A stretch of DNA of 34,200 nucleotides from a virus, in the IMG/VR virus record IMGVR_UViG_3300030380_001726, positions 1 through 34,200 of that record. One strand, written 5' to 3'. The notes below the pieces were generated by a model. It saw only the letters and a list, made by a program, of their open reading frames with translations, was not told the DNA's origin and did no database searches. This document shows, one piece after another, positions 6,227 to 15,668 of this stretch. Position numbers and translations under genes: made by a program. Each line of letters starts with the position of its first letter. Position 1 is the stretch's first letter.

Positions 6227-9200
6227 TGAATAATATTGAATTATATGTAAAATTAACCGGAGATACAAATTATACTAGGCTTGATTTGTTCGGCGATGAA
6301 ACAATAAACTTGACGCAAGTAGTTCAAGACGTCAAAGATCCTGGAAAAATATTTACAGATTTTAGTAAAACATTCAGTTTACCTGCCAGTAAAACTAATA
6401 ACAAATTTTTTAAACATTTTCATAATTTCACTCAAAGCGAATCATTCTCATTTGATGCACGTAAAAAAGTATTATCTAAAATAGAATTAAATAGTGCACC
6501 TTTTCAAAAAGGTAAATTAAGATTAGAGGGTGTAAATTTAAAAAATGGTAGACCTGATACATATAAAGCTACATTCTTCGGGTCGTTAAATTTAAAAGAT
6601 GTTTTAGGTGATTTGAAATTAGAGGATTTAGATTGGCTTACAAATTTTGATACAACATATACATCGGCAAAAATAATTGATGGTTTATCAGATGACGGGA
6701 CTGGGTCTGTTACAGTTGATAGCGTAGCATATCCGGTTCCGCTGGTTACCGCTTTAATTAGTAACTCAATGCGAGGTTTTTATTCTTCATCACAAACACC
6801 TGCGTATTGGGATACAAACAAACAAGAAATAAATAAATCAGGTGGAAACCTTAACCCATCACAAGCTACTCAATATTCTGGATATTATTGGAAAGACCTA
6901 ACATATAGTGTGAGGTTATATGTAATAATAAAAGCTATTGAGAACTCAGAAATTACAAAAGATATAAATGGAAACAAACAGATAGTATTTAGTGATGACT
7001 TTTTTAACACCACTAACACAGGGTTTTATAACTTGTATATGCTTTGCCAAAGAAACGCAGGAAAAATATTAGAAGGAGTTGGGTCATCTTACACACCTAA
7101 TCAACAATCTGGTAAAACATATGATAACGCTACTAACAACCACGAAGATAATTTAGTATTAAGGCAAAGAGGTTTTGAAATATATAATTTAACTTCTAAC
7201 GAAAAGTTTCAGTTTGCTATAACAGTAAACTTTGGGACTGTATCACAAAACATTGTAGCAGAAATAAAAAATATATCAACCGGTGTAATTGAATATGCGA
7301 CATATACACCATCACAATCAGGAACTCAAAGATCATATCAATTACCTAATGGAAATTATGAAATAAAATTTAAGAGTAATGCAGCTGCTACAATCACATC
7401 TTTTAGTTTAGTGTTTATTGACACCTTTGACACTAATACAAGCACGACTGTAAGCACAAGCGATGTTGATGCAAGTTTTGCAATACCAAGTGGCGGTTTT
7501 GCTTTGATGGAAAATATACCTGATATAAAAGTTATTGACTTCTTGTCAGGATTATTCAAAATGTTTAATTTAGTAGCAACTGAAAAAAATGGTGTTATAA
7601 CTGTTGACACTTTAGATAATTTTTATTCAGGCGGTACTTTAAGAAATATTACGGACTTTGTAAACAGTAATGAAAAAACTGTAGACAGTGCTTTACCTTA
7701 TAGAGAAATAGCATTTAGATATGAAGATACAGAAAATATTTTAGCAAAACAACATAAAGAACAGTTTCAAAGAGATTGGGGTGGCGTTAGTTATGATGGC
7801 GGTGGAAAATTAGATAGTAATAACACTACTTATGAAATAATTGCACCTTTTCAGCATATGAAGTTTGAAAGATTAGTTGACGGTGCAACAACAAAAAATA
7901 TACAAGTTGGACATTTACTAAACGACAAGCAAGAACCATATCTTGGTAAACCTGTTTTATTTTACCCAATACATAGTTCTGATCTAGGCGTGACTGCAGA
8001 TGGAATTAATTTAATTACAGAAATTAGCGGATATGATAACGGATCTACAAATGCAGAACAAACAATAACAGAATATTGGATACCTAGTAATTCACCGACA
8101 GTTCAAAGTAGTGGAGCAGGTTACCCTGAAACAATACATTTTAATCAAGAAATTAACGAGTGGACAAATGGTGATGATTATATCGACAGTTTATATTATA
8201 AATATTATCAATCTTATGTAGTTAATGTATTTAGGTTCAATGAAAGATTAACAAAAATAAAAGCTGTATTACCATTAAAATTTTTACAACAATATACATT
8301 GGCTGACGAAGTACAGATAGGCGATTTAACATATAGAATAAATTCAATTAATACAAATTTACAAACTGGTGAATCAACATTAGAATTATTAAATGGTAGA
8401 GAAACAGTTGCAGCTACCGGTGCCACCGCAGTAAGTATAACAATATCAACAAGCAGCAGTGCTACACCTAACACAGCTTGTGGGTACACTTTGAATAACA
8501 CATTATATTATTCAGGAACATTAGGTAACGGAACTAGATTATATACAAACTCTGGATTATCTACTGCTTTTTCTGGATCAGGAAACAACTACGCTTTCCC
8601 AGGAAGTTATTACGCAGCTATAGATGCAAATGGATATGTGTCAGGTTATCAACCTTGCCCAACATTAGCACCAACTGTAACAACTAATTCAGCAACAAAT
8701 GTTACATATAGTTCTTTTACTGCTAATGGTAGTGTAAACGTTGCTAATGGTACAATAAGTTCAAGAGGTTTTTATGTAGGTACAAATGTATCTTATGCCA
8801 GTAACACAAAAACTGCAGAGGGTGGTACATCTGTTGGAGGTTTTTCAGCTAATCAGACAGGTCTTTCTGCAAACACGAATTATTATGTAACTGCTTACGC
8901 TATAAATCAACACGGAGAGGGTGTAGGTACAACCATTTTAGTAAATACAAACAACGCACCATCAGTGCCAACAGTCAATACTTTAGCAGAATCAAACGTT
9001 GCTGAAACTTCATTTACAGCAAACCTACAAATAACAGCAGATGGTGGGCAAACAATTAATGGTGCAGGTTTTTATATGGGAACAGATAATTCTAGCCCTA
9101 CTAACAATACACATTATGACGTATCACCAGCACCAAATAACATAGGAAATAACAGTTATGATTTCACAGGTTTAACAGGCAGTACAAATTATTATTATTG

Positions 9201-9888
9201 GGGTACCGCTACAAACACATACAGTTCTACCAAGGGTGTATCATCGAGTTATGAAACTGTTACTACAAGTGCAGCACCAAATTATACAACACATACTCCA
9301 ATACAATACCACGCATCAGATGCATTCCTTGCCTGCGCAAGTACTGCTTATCAACAAACACTATATTCATCAGGTGTAGGAAACACATTTGCAGCAGGAT
9401 TAACATTATATACGAATAATGGTTTGACAAACTTAGCACCTAATGGTTATTATTCATATCAAAATAAATATTATCAAGTTACAAGCGGTAATGGTACATT
9501 AGGCTCACAAAACAATTGTTCAACTAATATTTATCGATTACAATTAAGTTCAGGTTATCCATCAACTTCTTATACAAGTTCGTCAGCAGCATGTTCATCA
9601 AGTTTCGGGTCAGTTTATGCTTATTATTCAGGTACTTTATCTAATGGTAGGCAGATGTGGACTGATACTACATTAACAACAAAATTTACAGGTGCCGGAA
9701 CACAATCATATCCTCAGTATTTAACACCTACGCAATATGTTGTAAAAGCTAAAAGGCAACATTTCGTAAGCGGTTACAATTTATGGTTAGATTTAGGGTC
9801 AGCAGTGTATGTTGGTTTTATAGACACGGCAGGTTTGTGGAAAATGACTTATTATGATTATTCAAACGGAACATTAACTTGTCCATAA
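6226..9888 (+). CDS. Large tail-tip/baseplate protein with FN3-like and Cys-paired modules
   Basis: A 1220-residue protein. The first 700 residues are a conserved tail-tip body with DETINLTQVVQDVKDPGKIF near the N-terminus and FSLPASKTNNKFFKHF after it, a pattern typical of Bacteroidetes phage baseplate proteins. From about 813 to 1015 there are two fibronectin III-like modules (TVTTNSATNVTYSSFTANGS, then GLSANTNYYVTAYAINQHGEG). Three further modules of about 65 residues, at roughly 744-810, 1030-1100 and 1119-1190, each carry an early Cys and YSGTLGNG-like or LYTNxGL motifs. The C-terminal part probably reaches the host surface. It is the largest gene of the tail half and starts one base from the previous stop (TAATG). 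Confidence 0.7.
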   Translation: MNNIELYVKLTGDTNYTRLDLFGDETINLTQVVQDVKDPGKIFTDFSKTFSLPASKTNNKFFKHFHNFTQSESFSFDARKKVLSKIELNSAPFQKGKLRLEGVNLKNGRPDTYKATFFGSLNLKDVLGDLKLEDLDWLTNFDTTYTSAKIIDGLSDDGTGSVTVDSVAYPVPLVTALISNSMRGFYSSSQTPAYWDTNKQEINKSGGNLNPSQATQYSGYYWKDLTYSVRLYVIIKAIENSEITKDINGNKQIVFSDDFFNTTNTGFYNLYMLCQRNAGKILEGVGSSYTPNQQSGKTYDNATNNHEDNLVLRQRGFEIYNLTSNEKFQFAITVNFGTVSQNIVAEIKNISTGVIEYATYTPSQSGTQRSYQLPNGNYEIKFKSNAAATITSFSLVFIDTFDTNTSTTVSTSDVDASFAIPSGGFALMENIPDIKVIDFLSGLFKMFNLVATEKNGVITVDTLDNFYSGGTLRNITDFVNSNEKTVDSALPYREIAFRYEDTENILAKQHKEQFQRDWGGVSYDGGGKLDSNNTTYEIIAPFQHMKFERLVDGATTKNIQVGHLLNDKQEPYLGKPVLFYPIHSSDLGVTADGINLITEISGYDNGSTNAEQTITEYWIPSNSPTVQSSGAGYPETIHFNQEINEWTNGDDYIDSLYYKYYQSYVVNVFRFNERLTKIKAVLPLKFLQQYTLADEVQIGDLTYRINSINTNLQTGESTLELLNGRETVAATGATAVSITISTSSSATPNTACGYTLNNTLYYSGTLGNGTRLYTNSGLSTAFSGSGNNYAFPGSYYAAIDANGYVSGYQPCPTLAPTVTTNSATNVTYSSFTANGSVNVANGTISSRGFYVGTNVSYASNTKTAEGGTSVGGFSANQTGLSANTNYYVTAYAINQHGEGVGTTILVNTNNAPSVPTVNTLAESNVAETSFTANLQITADGGQTINGAGFYMGTDNSSPTNNTHYDVSPAPNNIGNNSYDFTGLTGSTNYYYWGTATNTYSSTKGVSSSYETVTTSAAPNYTTHTPIQYHASDAFLACASTAYQQTLYSSGVGNTFAAGLTLYTNNGLTNLAPNGYYSYQNKYYQVTSGNGTLGSQNNCSTNIYRLQLSSGYPSTSYTSSSAACSSSFGSVYAYYSGTLSNGRQMWTDTTLTTKFTGAGTQSYPQYLTPTQYVVKAKRQHFVSGYNLWLDLGSAVYVGFIDTAGLWKMTYYDYSNGTLTCP

Positions 9889-9904
9889 AAAAATATAAAT
9901 AAAG

Positions 9905-9916
9905 TATTATATATAT
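9905..9916 (+). promoter_or_regulatory. TATTATATATAT box before the gene at 9919
   Basis: TATTATATATAT ends two bases before the ATG at 9919. The identical 12-mer lies directly before ATGs at 13666 and 16294. It could be a promoter -10-type element or an unstructured initiation region. Confidence 0.4.
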
Positions 9917-9918
9917 AG

Positions 9919-10071
9919 ATGCTGAACGAAATTATAACATTATTAAAATACTCAGACGCTAGTACTGAAAATATAAAAATCGCTAAAGGAAAAAATAAAT
10001 TACCTAGTAGCTTTACAGAAGTCTATAAACAATTTAAACAAGAACTTAAATGGCAGTCAAAAAAACAATAG
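9919..10071 (+). CDS. Small protein before the tape measure gene
   Basis: A 50-residue protein, MLNEIITLLKYSDASTENIK followed by a Lys-rich helix ending KWQSKKQ. It is probably all helical. Its ATG follows a TATTATATATAT box and its stop overlaps the tape measure gene by 22 bases in another frame, which suggests translational coupling to the tape measure. I do not recognise it; a small tape-measure partner is conceivable from location alone. Confidence 0.6.
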   Translation: MLNEIITLLKYSDASTENIKIAKGKNKLPSSFTEVYKQFKQELKWQSKKQ

Positions 10072-11822
10072 AATTAGAAGCTAACGTAAAAGGTCTTGAA
10101 GATGACGTAAGAGATATTAGAGAACAGTTTGCTGAACTAAAAGAATCTATTCAAGAGGTAGAAAAAAGTGCTAAACAAACTGCTGATAATACTAAAAAAG
10201 GATTTAAAGGTTTAAAAGGTGCGGTAGATACAGTAAAAAAAGGTTTTAGCGGTTTAGGTCTTGCAATTAAAACAATAGGAATCGGATTAGTTTTAGAAGC
10301 ATTCAATACTTTTAAATCGGTATTAAGCCAGAACCAAGTTGTAGCAGATGCATTCGCAGTAGCATTTGGTGCCATATCAAATATATTTAATGACTTTGTA
10401 AATTTCCTAATAAACAACTTTGACAAAGCAGTAGGTCCAGTAAAAGAATTCTTATCATCAGACACGTTTGAGGGTGTAGAAAACTTTTTTGTTGGTTTGA
10501 TTACAAGAGTTAAAAATTTAATTCAAGGAATCGGTGGTTTAGGTAAAGCGTTGGTAAAAGTTTTTAAATTAGATTTTGAAGGAGCTGCAGAAGAAGCTGG
10601 GGAAGCATTTAAAAATTTAGGCGAAGTTATAGTTGGTAATGCCGAAGAATCTGAGAACACTCGTAAAGTATTGAAGAAAGTTGCTAATACTATTAAAGAA
10701 GTTACAACAGAAGCGATTGACAATGCAAAAGCAGAGGTAGATCTAGCAAACGCTGCAAAATTAGCAGCTGCAGAACAAGAAAAATTAAGATTAGCAAATT
10801 TAAAAGCTGCAGAAGAACAAAGGCAAATCCGTGATGATGTAAGTAAAGATATTGAAGCTAGGATTACAGCTAACGCTGAACTTGGTAAAATATTGGAAGA
10901 GGGTATTGAACAAGAAAAAGAATTAGCAGAAGTACAACTTGCAGCTGCGGAAGCAGCACTTGCTAATAACGAAAGCAATATTGACTTACAAACCGAAGTT
11001 ATAAGAGCACAGGCTGCGGTTCTTGAAATAGAAGAACGTATCGGTGGGCTAAGGTCAGAACAATTAACAAACGAAACAAGTTTATTAAAAGAAAAATTAG
11101 ATTTAACAAATGCAGTATCTCAATCAGAAAGCGACGCTAGGTTAAGAACTCTTGAGGGTCAATTAGCTATAGAAGATGGTATCCTTGATAGATTAGATTT
11201 AGAACGTCAAGTTGCTGAGGAACAACAAAAAATAGCATTAGAACAATTTGAGAATACAAAAAAAATATTTAAAGAAGGAACTATTGAATTTGAAAACGCT
11301 GAAAAAGAAAAACTAGCTGCTCAAGAAAACTTTGCTAATATAAGTAAGAGCATAAAAAAACAAGAAGAAGAAGCAAAGGTTGCTATTGTATCAGAAGCGT
11401 TATCTGGTGTAAGTTCATTGTTAGGTCAAGAATCAGCTGCCGGCAAAGCAGTAGCAGTAGCACAATCAATTATAAACACATATCAAGGTGCAACAAAAGC
11501 ACTTGCTCAAGGTGGTATATTTGGTGCGGTAGCAGCAGCTGGTGTAATTGCAACAGGTTTAGCTAATGTTAAAAAAATAGTTGCTACTAAAGTTCCTGGA
11601 AGCGAAGGAAGTCCAGGTGCAGCAGCAGTTTCAGGTGTAGGCGGTCAAATTGAAAACATAGAAGCTAACGTGCCAGACTTTAACGTTGTAGGTGCATCAC
11701 CAATTAATCAATTAGCTAACTCACTAAACAACCGTCAACCAGTAAAAGCATTTGTAGTATCAGGTGATGTTACATCAGCTCAACAATTAGATAGAAATAT
11801 TATAAATGAAAGCGGAATATAA
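10050..11822 (+). CDS. Tape measure protein
   Basis: A 590-residue protein with the layout of a short siphophage tape measure. The N-terminal coiled coil (about 10-65, heptads rich in Glu and Lys) leads to Gly- and hydrophobic-rich helices (about 65-165, e.g. GLGLAIKTIGIGLVLEAF) that could span a membrane during DNA delivery. A long Ala/Glu/Lys coiled coil follows (about 215-440), then a Gly/Ala-rich segment (about 445-520). At roughly 0.15 nm per residue this would set a tail near 90 nm, if the usual relationship holds. It starts within the previous small gene and is preceded by baseplate genes rather than by the chaperone, an unusual order. Confidence 0.85.
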   Translation: MAVKKTIELEANVKGLEDDVRDIREQFAELKESIQEVEKSAKQTADNTKKGFKGLKGAVDTVKKGFSGLGLAIKTIGIGLVLEAFNTFKSVLSQNQVVADAFAVAFGAISNIFNDFVNFLINNFDKAVGPVKEFLSSDTFEGVENFFVGLITRVKNLIQGIGGLGKALVKVFKLDFEGAAEEAGEAFKNLGEVIVGNAEESENTRKVLKKVANTIKEVTTEAIDNAKAEVDLANAAKLAAAEQEKLRLANLKAAEEQRQIRDDVSKDIEARITANAELGKILEEGIEQEKELAEVQLAAAEAALANNESNIDLQTEVIRAQAAVLEIEERIGGLRSEQLTNETSLLKEKLDLTNAVSQSESDARLRTLEGQLAIEDGILDRLDLERQVAEEQQKIALEQFENTKKIFKEGTIEFENAEKEKLAAQENFANISKSIKKQEEEAKVAIVSEALSGVSSLLGQESAAGKAVAVAQSIINTYQGATKALAQGGIFGAVAAAGVIATGLANVKKIVATKVPGSEGSPGAAAVSGVGGQIENIEANVPDFNVVGASPINQLANSLNNRQPVKAFVVSGDVTSAQQLDRNIINESGI

Positions 11823-11840
11823 AAAAAACGATAAATTAAA

Positions 11841-11852
11841 TATTATATTATT
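11841..11852 (+). promoter_or_regulatory. TATTATATTATT box before the protease gene
   Basis: TATTATATTATT abuts the ATG at 11853. It differs at two or three positions from the box at 9905, 13654 and 16282 but holds the same position relative to the start codon. Confidence 0.35.
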
Positions 11853-13436
11853 ATGAGAATAGTCGAACTTATTTTAGATGAAGAACAAGAATATTCTGGT
11901 ATTGAAGCAATATCAATTGTAGAAAGACCTGCTATTGAGGAAGATTTTATTGCATTAAATAACAAACAAGAATACAAACTTGCAGAAGTAGATAAAAAGA
12001 AAAAAATATTATTAGGTGCACTGCTTATACCTAATAAACCAATTTTAAGAACAAGCGGTGATGGAGATTATTATATATATTTTTCTAAAGACACTGTTAG
12101 AAAAGCAAGTGAATTATATTTAATGGAGGGTAACCAAAATCAAGCAACCCTTGAACATCAAATGAAATTAAAAGGTTTGTCATTAGTTGAAAGTTGGATT
12201 GTAGAAGATAGTGAAAAAGATAAATCAGCTTTTTATGGTTTGAGTTATCCGGTAGGAACTTGGGTTGGTGCGGTAAAAGTTACATCAGATAAAATATGGA
12301 ACGAGTTTGTAGAAACAGGTAGAGTAAAAGGTTTTTCTATAGAAGGATATTTTCAAGACAAGTCAGAAACTAAAAAAGATACATTATCAGCTATTGAGCA
12401 AGAAGAAGCAGAATATTTATTATCAAATATAAAAGATGTTTTAACAGGCCAATATATTACTTTAGAAAGTTATAATGATTATCCTGACGCAGTTTCTAAT
12501 AATGCTAAAAGAGGTATTGAATTAAATAAAAAAGTAAATAATAAATGTGCTACAGATGTTGGTAAAATTAGAGCTCAACAATTAGCACAAAAAGAAAAAG
12601 TTAGTACTGACACCATAAAAAGAATGTATTCTTATCTGTCAAGGGCAGAAGCGTTTTATGACCCAAGCGATCCAGAAGCGTGTGGCACGATATCATATTT
12701 ATTATGGGGCGGAAAGTCTGCTAAAAATTGGGCTGAAAGTAAAATAAATAAATTAAACTTATATACAGAAGTTGTAAACGATGATTACGCTATAATTAAC
12801 GATAGGTTAGGATATTCTACTCAGGAAAAAGCTGAGGAGATGGCTAAAGATATTGGATGTGATGGTTTTCATACCCACGAAGTAGAGGGAAAAACTTGGT
12901 ATATGCCCTGTGAAGCTCATAGTAAAGAAGACTTAAAAAAAAAATATAAGTGTCCACCGGGATATAAAAAAGATTATCAGAAACATAAGTGTGTAAAGAT
13001 GACCGCCGAAGAATTAGCGGAAGTTGGACCGAGAGGTGGTATTAGACGCTCACCTAAAGCACCTGGAAGTACAAAAAGAAATACCAATCCTAAAGGTAAA
13101 GGCACCGCAAAAGGAAACGCTAAAACGAGCAGAGGTGCTAAAGTAGATAAACAAACAGAGGGCACCTTACAAAAAAAGTCTGACGAGTTTAACGAAAGAT
13201 ATAAAAAGAAGTTAGGGTATGGCGTAACTATTGGTCAACTAAAGACTGTATTTCAACGAGGGTTGGGTGCTTTCAACGTAGGGCATAGTCCTAGAGTTAC
13301 AAGTGCTAAACAATGGGCGTTAGCTAGGGTTAATGCATATTTGTATTTAGTAAAAAACGGAAGACCACAAAATGCGAAATATAAAGGTGATAATGATTTA
13401 TTACCAAAAGGACATCCTAAATCAGGTAAAAAATAA
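11853..13436 (+). CDS. XkdF-like prohead protease fused to three accessory domains
   Basis: A 527-residue protein. Residues 1-170 match the XkdF group of phage prohead serine proteases: a hydrophobic strand KKKILLGALLIPNKPI, a candidate catalytic His in ATLEHQ (His102), VESWIVEDS (Ser114), and the GFSIEGYF strand (160-167). A second unit follows (about 205-310) with DYPDAVSNNAKRGIELNKK and CGTISYLLWGGKSAKNWAESK, which is often joined to phage maturation proteases. A third short unit has Cys residues (FHTHEVEGKTWYMPC, then KYKCPPGYKKDYQKHKC). The C-terminal unit resembles DUF5824 (GVTIGQLKTVFQRGLGAF and NAYLYLVKNGRPQNAKY). It should cleave scaffold and capsid during head maturation. Confidence 0.8.
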   Translation: MRIVELILDEEQEYSGIEAISIVERPAIEEDFIALNNKQEYKLAEVDKKKKILLGALLIPNKPILRTSGDGDYYIYFSKDTVRKASELYLMEGNQNQATLEHQMKLKGLSLVESWIVEDSEKDKSAFYGLSYPVGTWVGAVKVTSDKIWNEFVETGRVKGFSIEGYFQDKSETKKDTLSAIEQEEAEYLLSNIKDVLTGQYITLESYNDYPDAVSNNAKRGIELNKKVNNKCATDVGKIRAQQLAQKEKVSTDTIKRMYSYLSRAEAFYDPSDPEACGTISYLLWGGKSAKNWAESKINKLNLYTEVVNDDYAIINDRLGYSTQEKAEEMAKDIGCDGFHTHEVEGKTWYMPCEAHSKEDLKKKYKCPPGYKKDYQKHKCVKMTAEELAEVGPRGGIRRSPKAPGSTKRNTNPKGKGTAKGNAKTSRGAKVDKQTEGTLQKKSDEFNERYKKKLGYGVTIGQLKTVFQRGLGAFNVGHSPRVTSAKQWALARVNAYLYLVKNGRPQNAKYKGDNDLLPKGHPKSGKK

Positions 13437-13440
13437 AACT

Positions 13441-13479
13441 ATGTGTAATTGTATATATTGTATTTGTAAAAATGCGTAA
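13441..13479 (+). CDS. Possible 12-residue cysteine-rich micropeptide
   Basis: ATG at 13441 opens MCNCIYCICKNA, four Cys in twelve residues, ending in a TAA that overlaps the ATG of the next small gene (ATGCGTAA). The overlap suggests coupling, but such a short frame could be chance. Confidence 0.25.
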   Translation: MCNCIYCICKNA

Positions 13480-13615
13480 AAAAAATAATTATTATAAAAC
13501 ACCTAGCCGGTCATCACCGAAAAGTTCTAGGAGGGGTTGCTTATGCCCTGATAATACTTATCATCAAAAATGTTGTGATGGTTCACTACAAGCCCAAGGA
13601 ATAGGCAGAGTGTAA
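13472..13615 (+). CDS. Small cysteine-rich protein
   Basis: A 47-residue basic protein, MRKKNNYYKTPSRSSP followed by RRGCLCPDNTYHQKCCDGSL and QAQGIGRV. The four Cys in CLC...KCC and the terminal QAQGIG make a pattern I associate with tiny proteins in structural modules of Bacteroidetes phages. They could bind one metal ion or form disulphides in the virion. It lies between the protease and the scaffold-like gene, so a minor head protein or an assembly factor is likely. The coding assignment rests on the motif rather than length. Confidence 0.6.
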   Translation: MRKKNNYYKTPSRSSPKSSRRGCLCPDNTYHQKCCDGSLQAQGIGRV

Positions 13616-13653
13616 ATTACCCAAATCGAAAATATAAATATTTTGTTAGTATT

Positions 13654-13665
13654 TATTATATATAT
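13654..13665 (+). promoter_or_regulatory. TATTATATATAT box before the scaffold-like gene
   Basis: TATTATATATAT abuts the ATG at 13666 and is preceded by TATTTTGTTAG (13639-13649), which partly resembles TAnnTTTG. The same 12-mer occurs before 9919 and 16294. Confidence 0.45.
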
Positions 13666-14277
13666 ATGAATGCTACAGAGATTTTATCTAAAGTCAAGAT
13701 CTTGTTAGGTGTTGACCCTAGCAATCTTGAAGTGAAAGCCGAAGCTGTGTCTTTGGAAGAATTAACTCTCGAAAATGGTACAACCTTAACTGCCGAAAAA
13801 TTTGAAGCAGGTGAGGAAATATTTATTCAGACAGAGGACGAGAAAGTACCTATGCCAATTGGCGAATACGAACTCGAAGATAATAGAATATTAATCGTTA
13901 AAACAGAAGGAATGATAGAAGATATCAAAAATCAAGAAGAAGTGACTGACGAAGTTCAGGACACTAATTTAGAAGAGACGCCAAAAGAAGAAGAAAAAAA
14001 AGAAATGGCGTATGCTACTAAAGAGGAGATGACAGCTTTAGCAGAAGCAGTTGAAGAAGTCAAGAATCAATTAAGAGAAGTCGTTGAAAAAATGATGGAC
14101 AAAAAAGAAGAAAAAGAAGAGATGGCAAAACAAGAAGTTTTATCTAAACCTGCAGCTGAGGGTATTAAACACTCACCAGAAGCAGAGCCAACAAAACTAG
14201 GTGCTAGATTTTCTGTAAATTCTAATCAAAACACTACATATAGTAGAGTATTACAAGCAATAACTAATAATCAATAA
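13666..14277 (+). CDS. Scaffold-like head assembly protein
   Basis: A 203-residue, very acidic and Lys-rich protein. The N-terminal third (MNATEILSKVKILLGVDPSN onward) is a small alpha/beta domain with VPMPIGEYELEDNRILIVK. Residues about 95-155 are a charged coiled coil (KEEEKKEMAYATKEEMTALA, EVVEKMMDKKEEKEEMAKQE). The tail holds GARFSVNSNQN. It lies between protease and capsid genes, the position of scaffold proteins, and its composition fits a protein that nucleates the prohead and is then cut by the protease. There is no sequence-specific proof of scaffolding, so the role is inferred. Confidence 0.65.
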   Translation: MNATEILSKVKILLGVDPSNLEVKAEAVSLEELTLENGTTLTAEKFEAGEEIFIQTEDEKVPMPIGEYELEDNRILIVKTEGMIEDIKNQEEVTDEVQDTNLEETPKEEEKKEMAYATKEEMTALAEAVEEVKNQLREVVEKMMDKKEEKEEMAKQEVLSKPAAEGIKHSPEAEPTKLGARFSVNSNQNTTYSRVLQAITNNQ

Positions 14278-14282
14278 TAAAA

Positions 14283-14693
14283 ATGGCAACAACTATATCA
14301 AATGACGTTACTAGAATTTTTTCTAAACAAGAAACGTTATCGGCTGCAACAACATTAACTGCTGCTGATTCAGGTAAAACATATTTAATAAATGGCACAG
14401 GTTACACTGTTACACTTCCTGCTCCTTTTGCAGGTTTTAGTGTTAAATTTATTGTAGCAGCTGCATTTACAACTGACTGTGTTATACAAACACCTGCTGA
14501 CAATAGAGATATTTTAAATGGCGGTGTAATTGTAAACGGAGCAATCGTAGAAGCTGACGCAGTAGATCAAGTAACATTTGAAGACGGTGCTGAAAGCATT
14601 GGTGATCACGTTGAGATTTCAAGTGATGGGACTAACTTTTACTTATCAGGTAATGGGAACGCAGCTTCATCAATAACAGTAGGAGAACTTTAA
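14283..14693 (+). CDS. Putative head decoration protein
   Basis: A 136-residue protein, low in charge, rich in Thr, Ala and Gly and almost entirely beta. It starts MATTISNDVTRIFSKQETLS, with a central YTVTLPAPFAGFSVKFIVAAA strand pair. Located five bases after the scaffold-like gene and 20 before the capsid gene, it holds the place of a capsid decoration (lambda D-like) or stabilising protein. Its ending, SSDGTNFYLSGNGNAASSI, is typical of small beta-sandwich or fibre-type domains. A head fibre is the alternative. Confidence 0.5.
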   Translation: MATTISNDVTRIFSKQETLSAATTLTAADSGKTYLINGTGYTVTLPAPFAGFSVKFIVAAAFTTDCVIQTPADNRDILNGGVIVNGAIVEADAVDQVTFEDGAESIGDHVEISSDGTNFYLSGNGNAASSITVGEL

Positions 14694-14713
14694 TAATAAT
14701 AATAATTTAAAAA

Positions 14714-15643
14714 ATGGCAACAACTAATAATTTAACAACTACATATGCTGGAGAGTTTGCAGGTAAATACATCTCGGCAGCACTTTTAAGTGGTAAAACT
14801 TTAGCAGAAGGAAACCTAACTGTGGTTCCTAACGTAAAGTTCAAACAAGTTATGAAAAAAGTTTCTACAAATGGTATCGTTAAAGATGCGACTTGTGACT
14901 TTGATCCAACTTCAACACTTACTTTAACAGAAAGAATTTTACAACCTGAGGAGTTTCAAGTAAACTTACAACTTTGTAAAAAAGATTTCAGATCAGATTG
15001 GGAAGCAGTACAAATGGGATTCTCTGCTTTTGATAATCTACCCCCATCATTCAGTGACTTTTTAATTGCTCACGTAGCAGATAAAGTTTCTCAAAAAATG
15101 GAACAAAATATATGGAATGGAACAAACGCTAATGCAGGTGAGTTCGATGGATTTAAAACAACTTTATTAGCAGACGGAGACGTAGTCGATGTGGCTGGTC
15201 AAGCAAGTACATCAGCTAACGTTGCAGCAGAAATAGGAAAAGTGGCTGACGCTATCCCATCTGCAGTGTATGGTAACGAAGATTTAGTAATCTATGTTCC
15301 TTCGAATATTCACAGGAATTACATCAGAAGTTTAGGTGGATTCGGTGCTAATGGTTTAGGTGCAGCAGGTACTAACGACCAAGGAAATCAATGGTACAAT
15401 ATGGGTAATGCTTTATCTTTTGACGGTCTAGAAATAGTACACGCTCCAGGTTTAGCAAGTGACACAATGATTGCTGCAGAAAAATCAAATCTATTTTTCG
15501 GAACAGGTCTAATGGCAGATCAAAACGAAGTAAAAGTAATTGATATGGCAGATATCGACGGATCTCAAAACGTAAGAGTCGTTATGAGGTTTACTGCTGG
15601 AATCCAGCACGGAATTGGTTCAGACATTGTACTGTACTCTTAA
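14714..15643 (+). CDS. Major capsid protein
   Basis: A 309-residue protein that begins MATTNNLTTTYAGEFAGKYI and contains TCDFDPTSTLTLTERILQPEEFQ and a C-terminal MRFTAGIQHGIGSDIVLYS end, features I associate with HK97-fold capsid proteins of Bacteroidetes siphophages. The helix around DFLIAHVADKVSQKMEQNIW would be the spine helix, and GNEDLVIYVPSNIHRNYIRS a strand-helix of the A domain. It forms the icosahedral shell, after cleavage of the scaffold. Preceded by an AT-rich gap (TAATAATAATAATAA) that may ease initiation. Context (protease, scaffold, decoration upstream; tail tube downstream) confirms the call. Confidence 0.85.
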   Translation: MATTNNLTTTYAGEFAGKYISAALLSGKTLAEGNLTVVPNVKFKQVMKKVSTNGIVKDATCDFDPTSTLTLTERILQPEEFQVNLQLCKKDFRSDWEAVQMGFSAFDNLPPSFSDFLIAHVADKVSQKMEQNIWNGTNANAGEFDGFKTTLLADGDVVDVAGQASTSANVAAEIGKVADAIPSAVYGNEDLVIYVPSNIHRNYIRSLGGFGANGLGAAGTNDQGNQWYNMGNALSFDGLEIVHAPGLASDTMIAAEKSNLFFGTGLMADQNEVKVIDMADIDGSQNVRVVMRFTAGIQHGIGSDIVLYS

Positions 15644-15668
15644 TGTTTAACTTTAAAATATATATACT

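Noticed and set aside
10523-10978. 151-residue minus-strand open frame opposite the tape measure
   Set aside because: Ser/Ala-rich product from the reverse of Ala/Glu/Lys coiled-coil codons; the + strand protein is clearly real.
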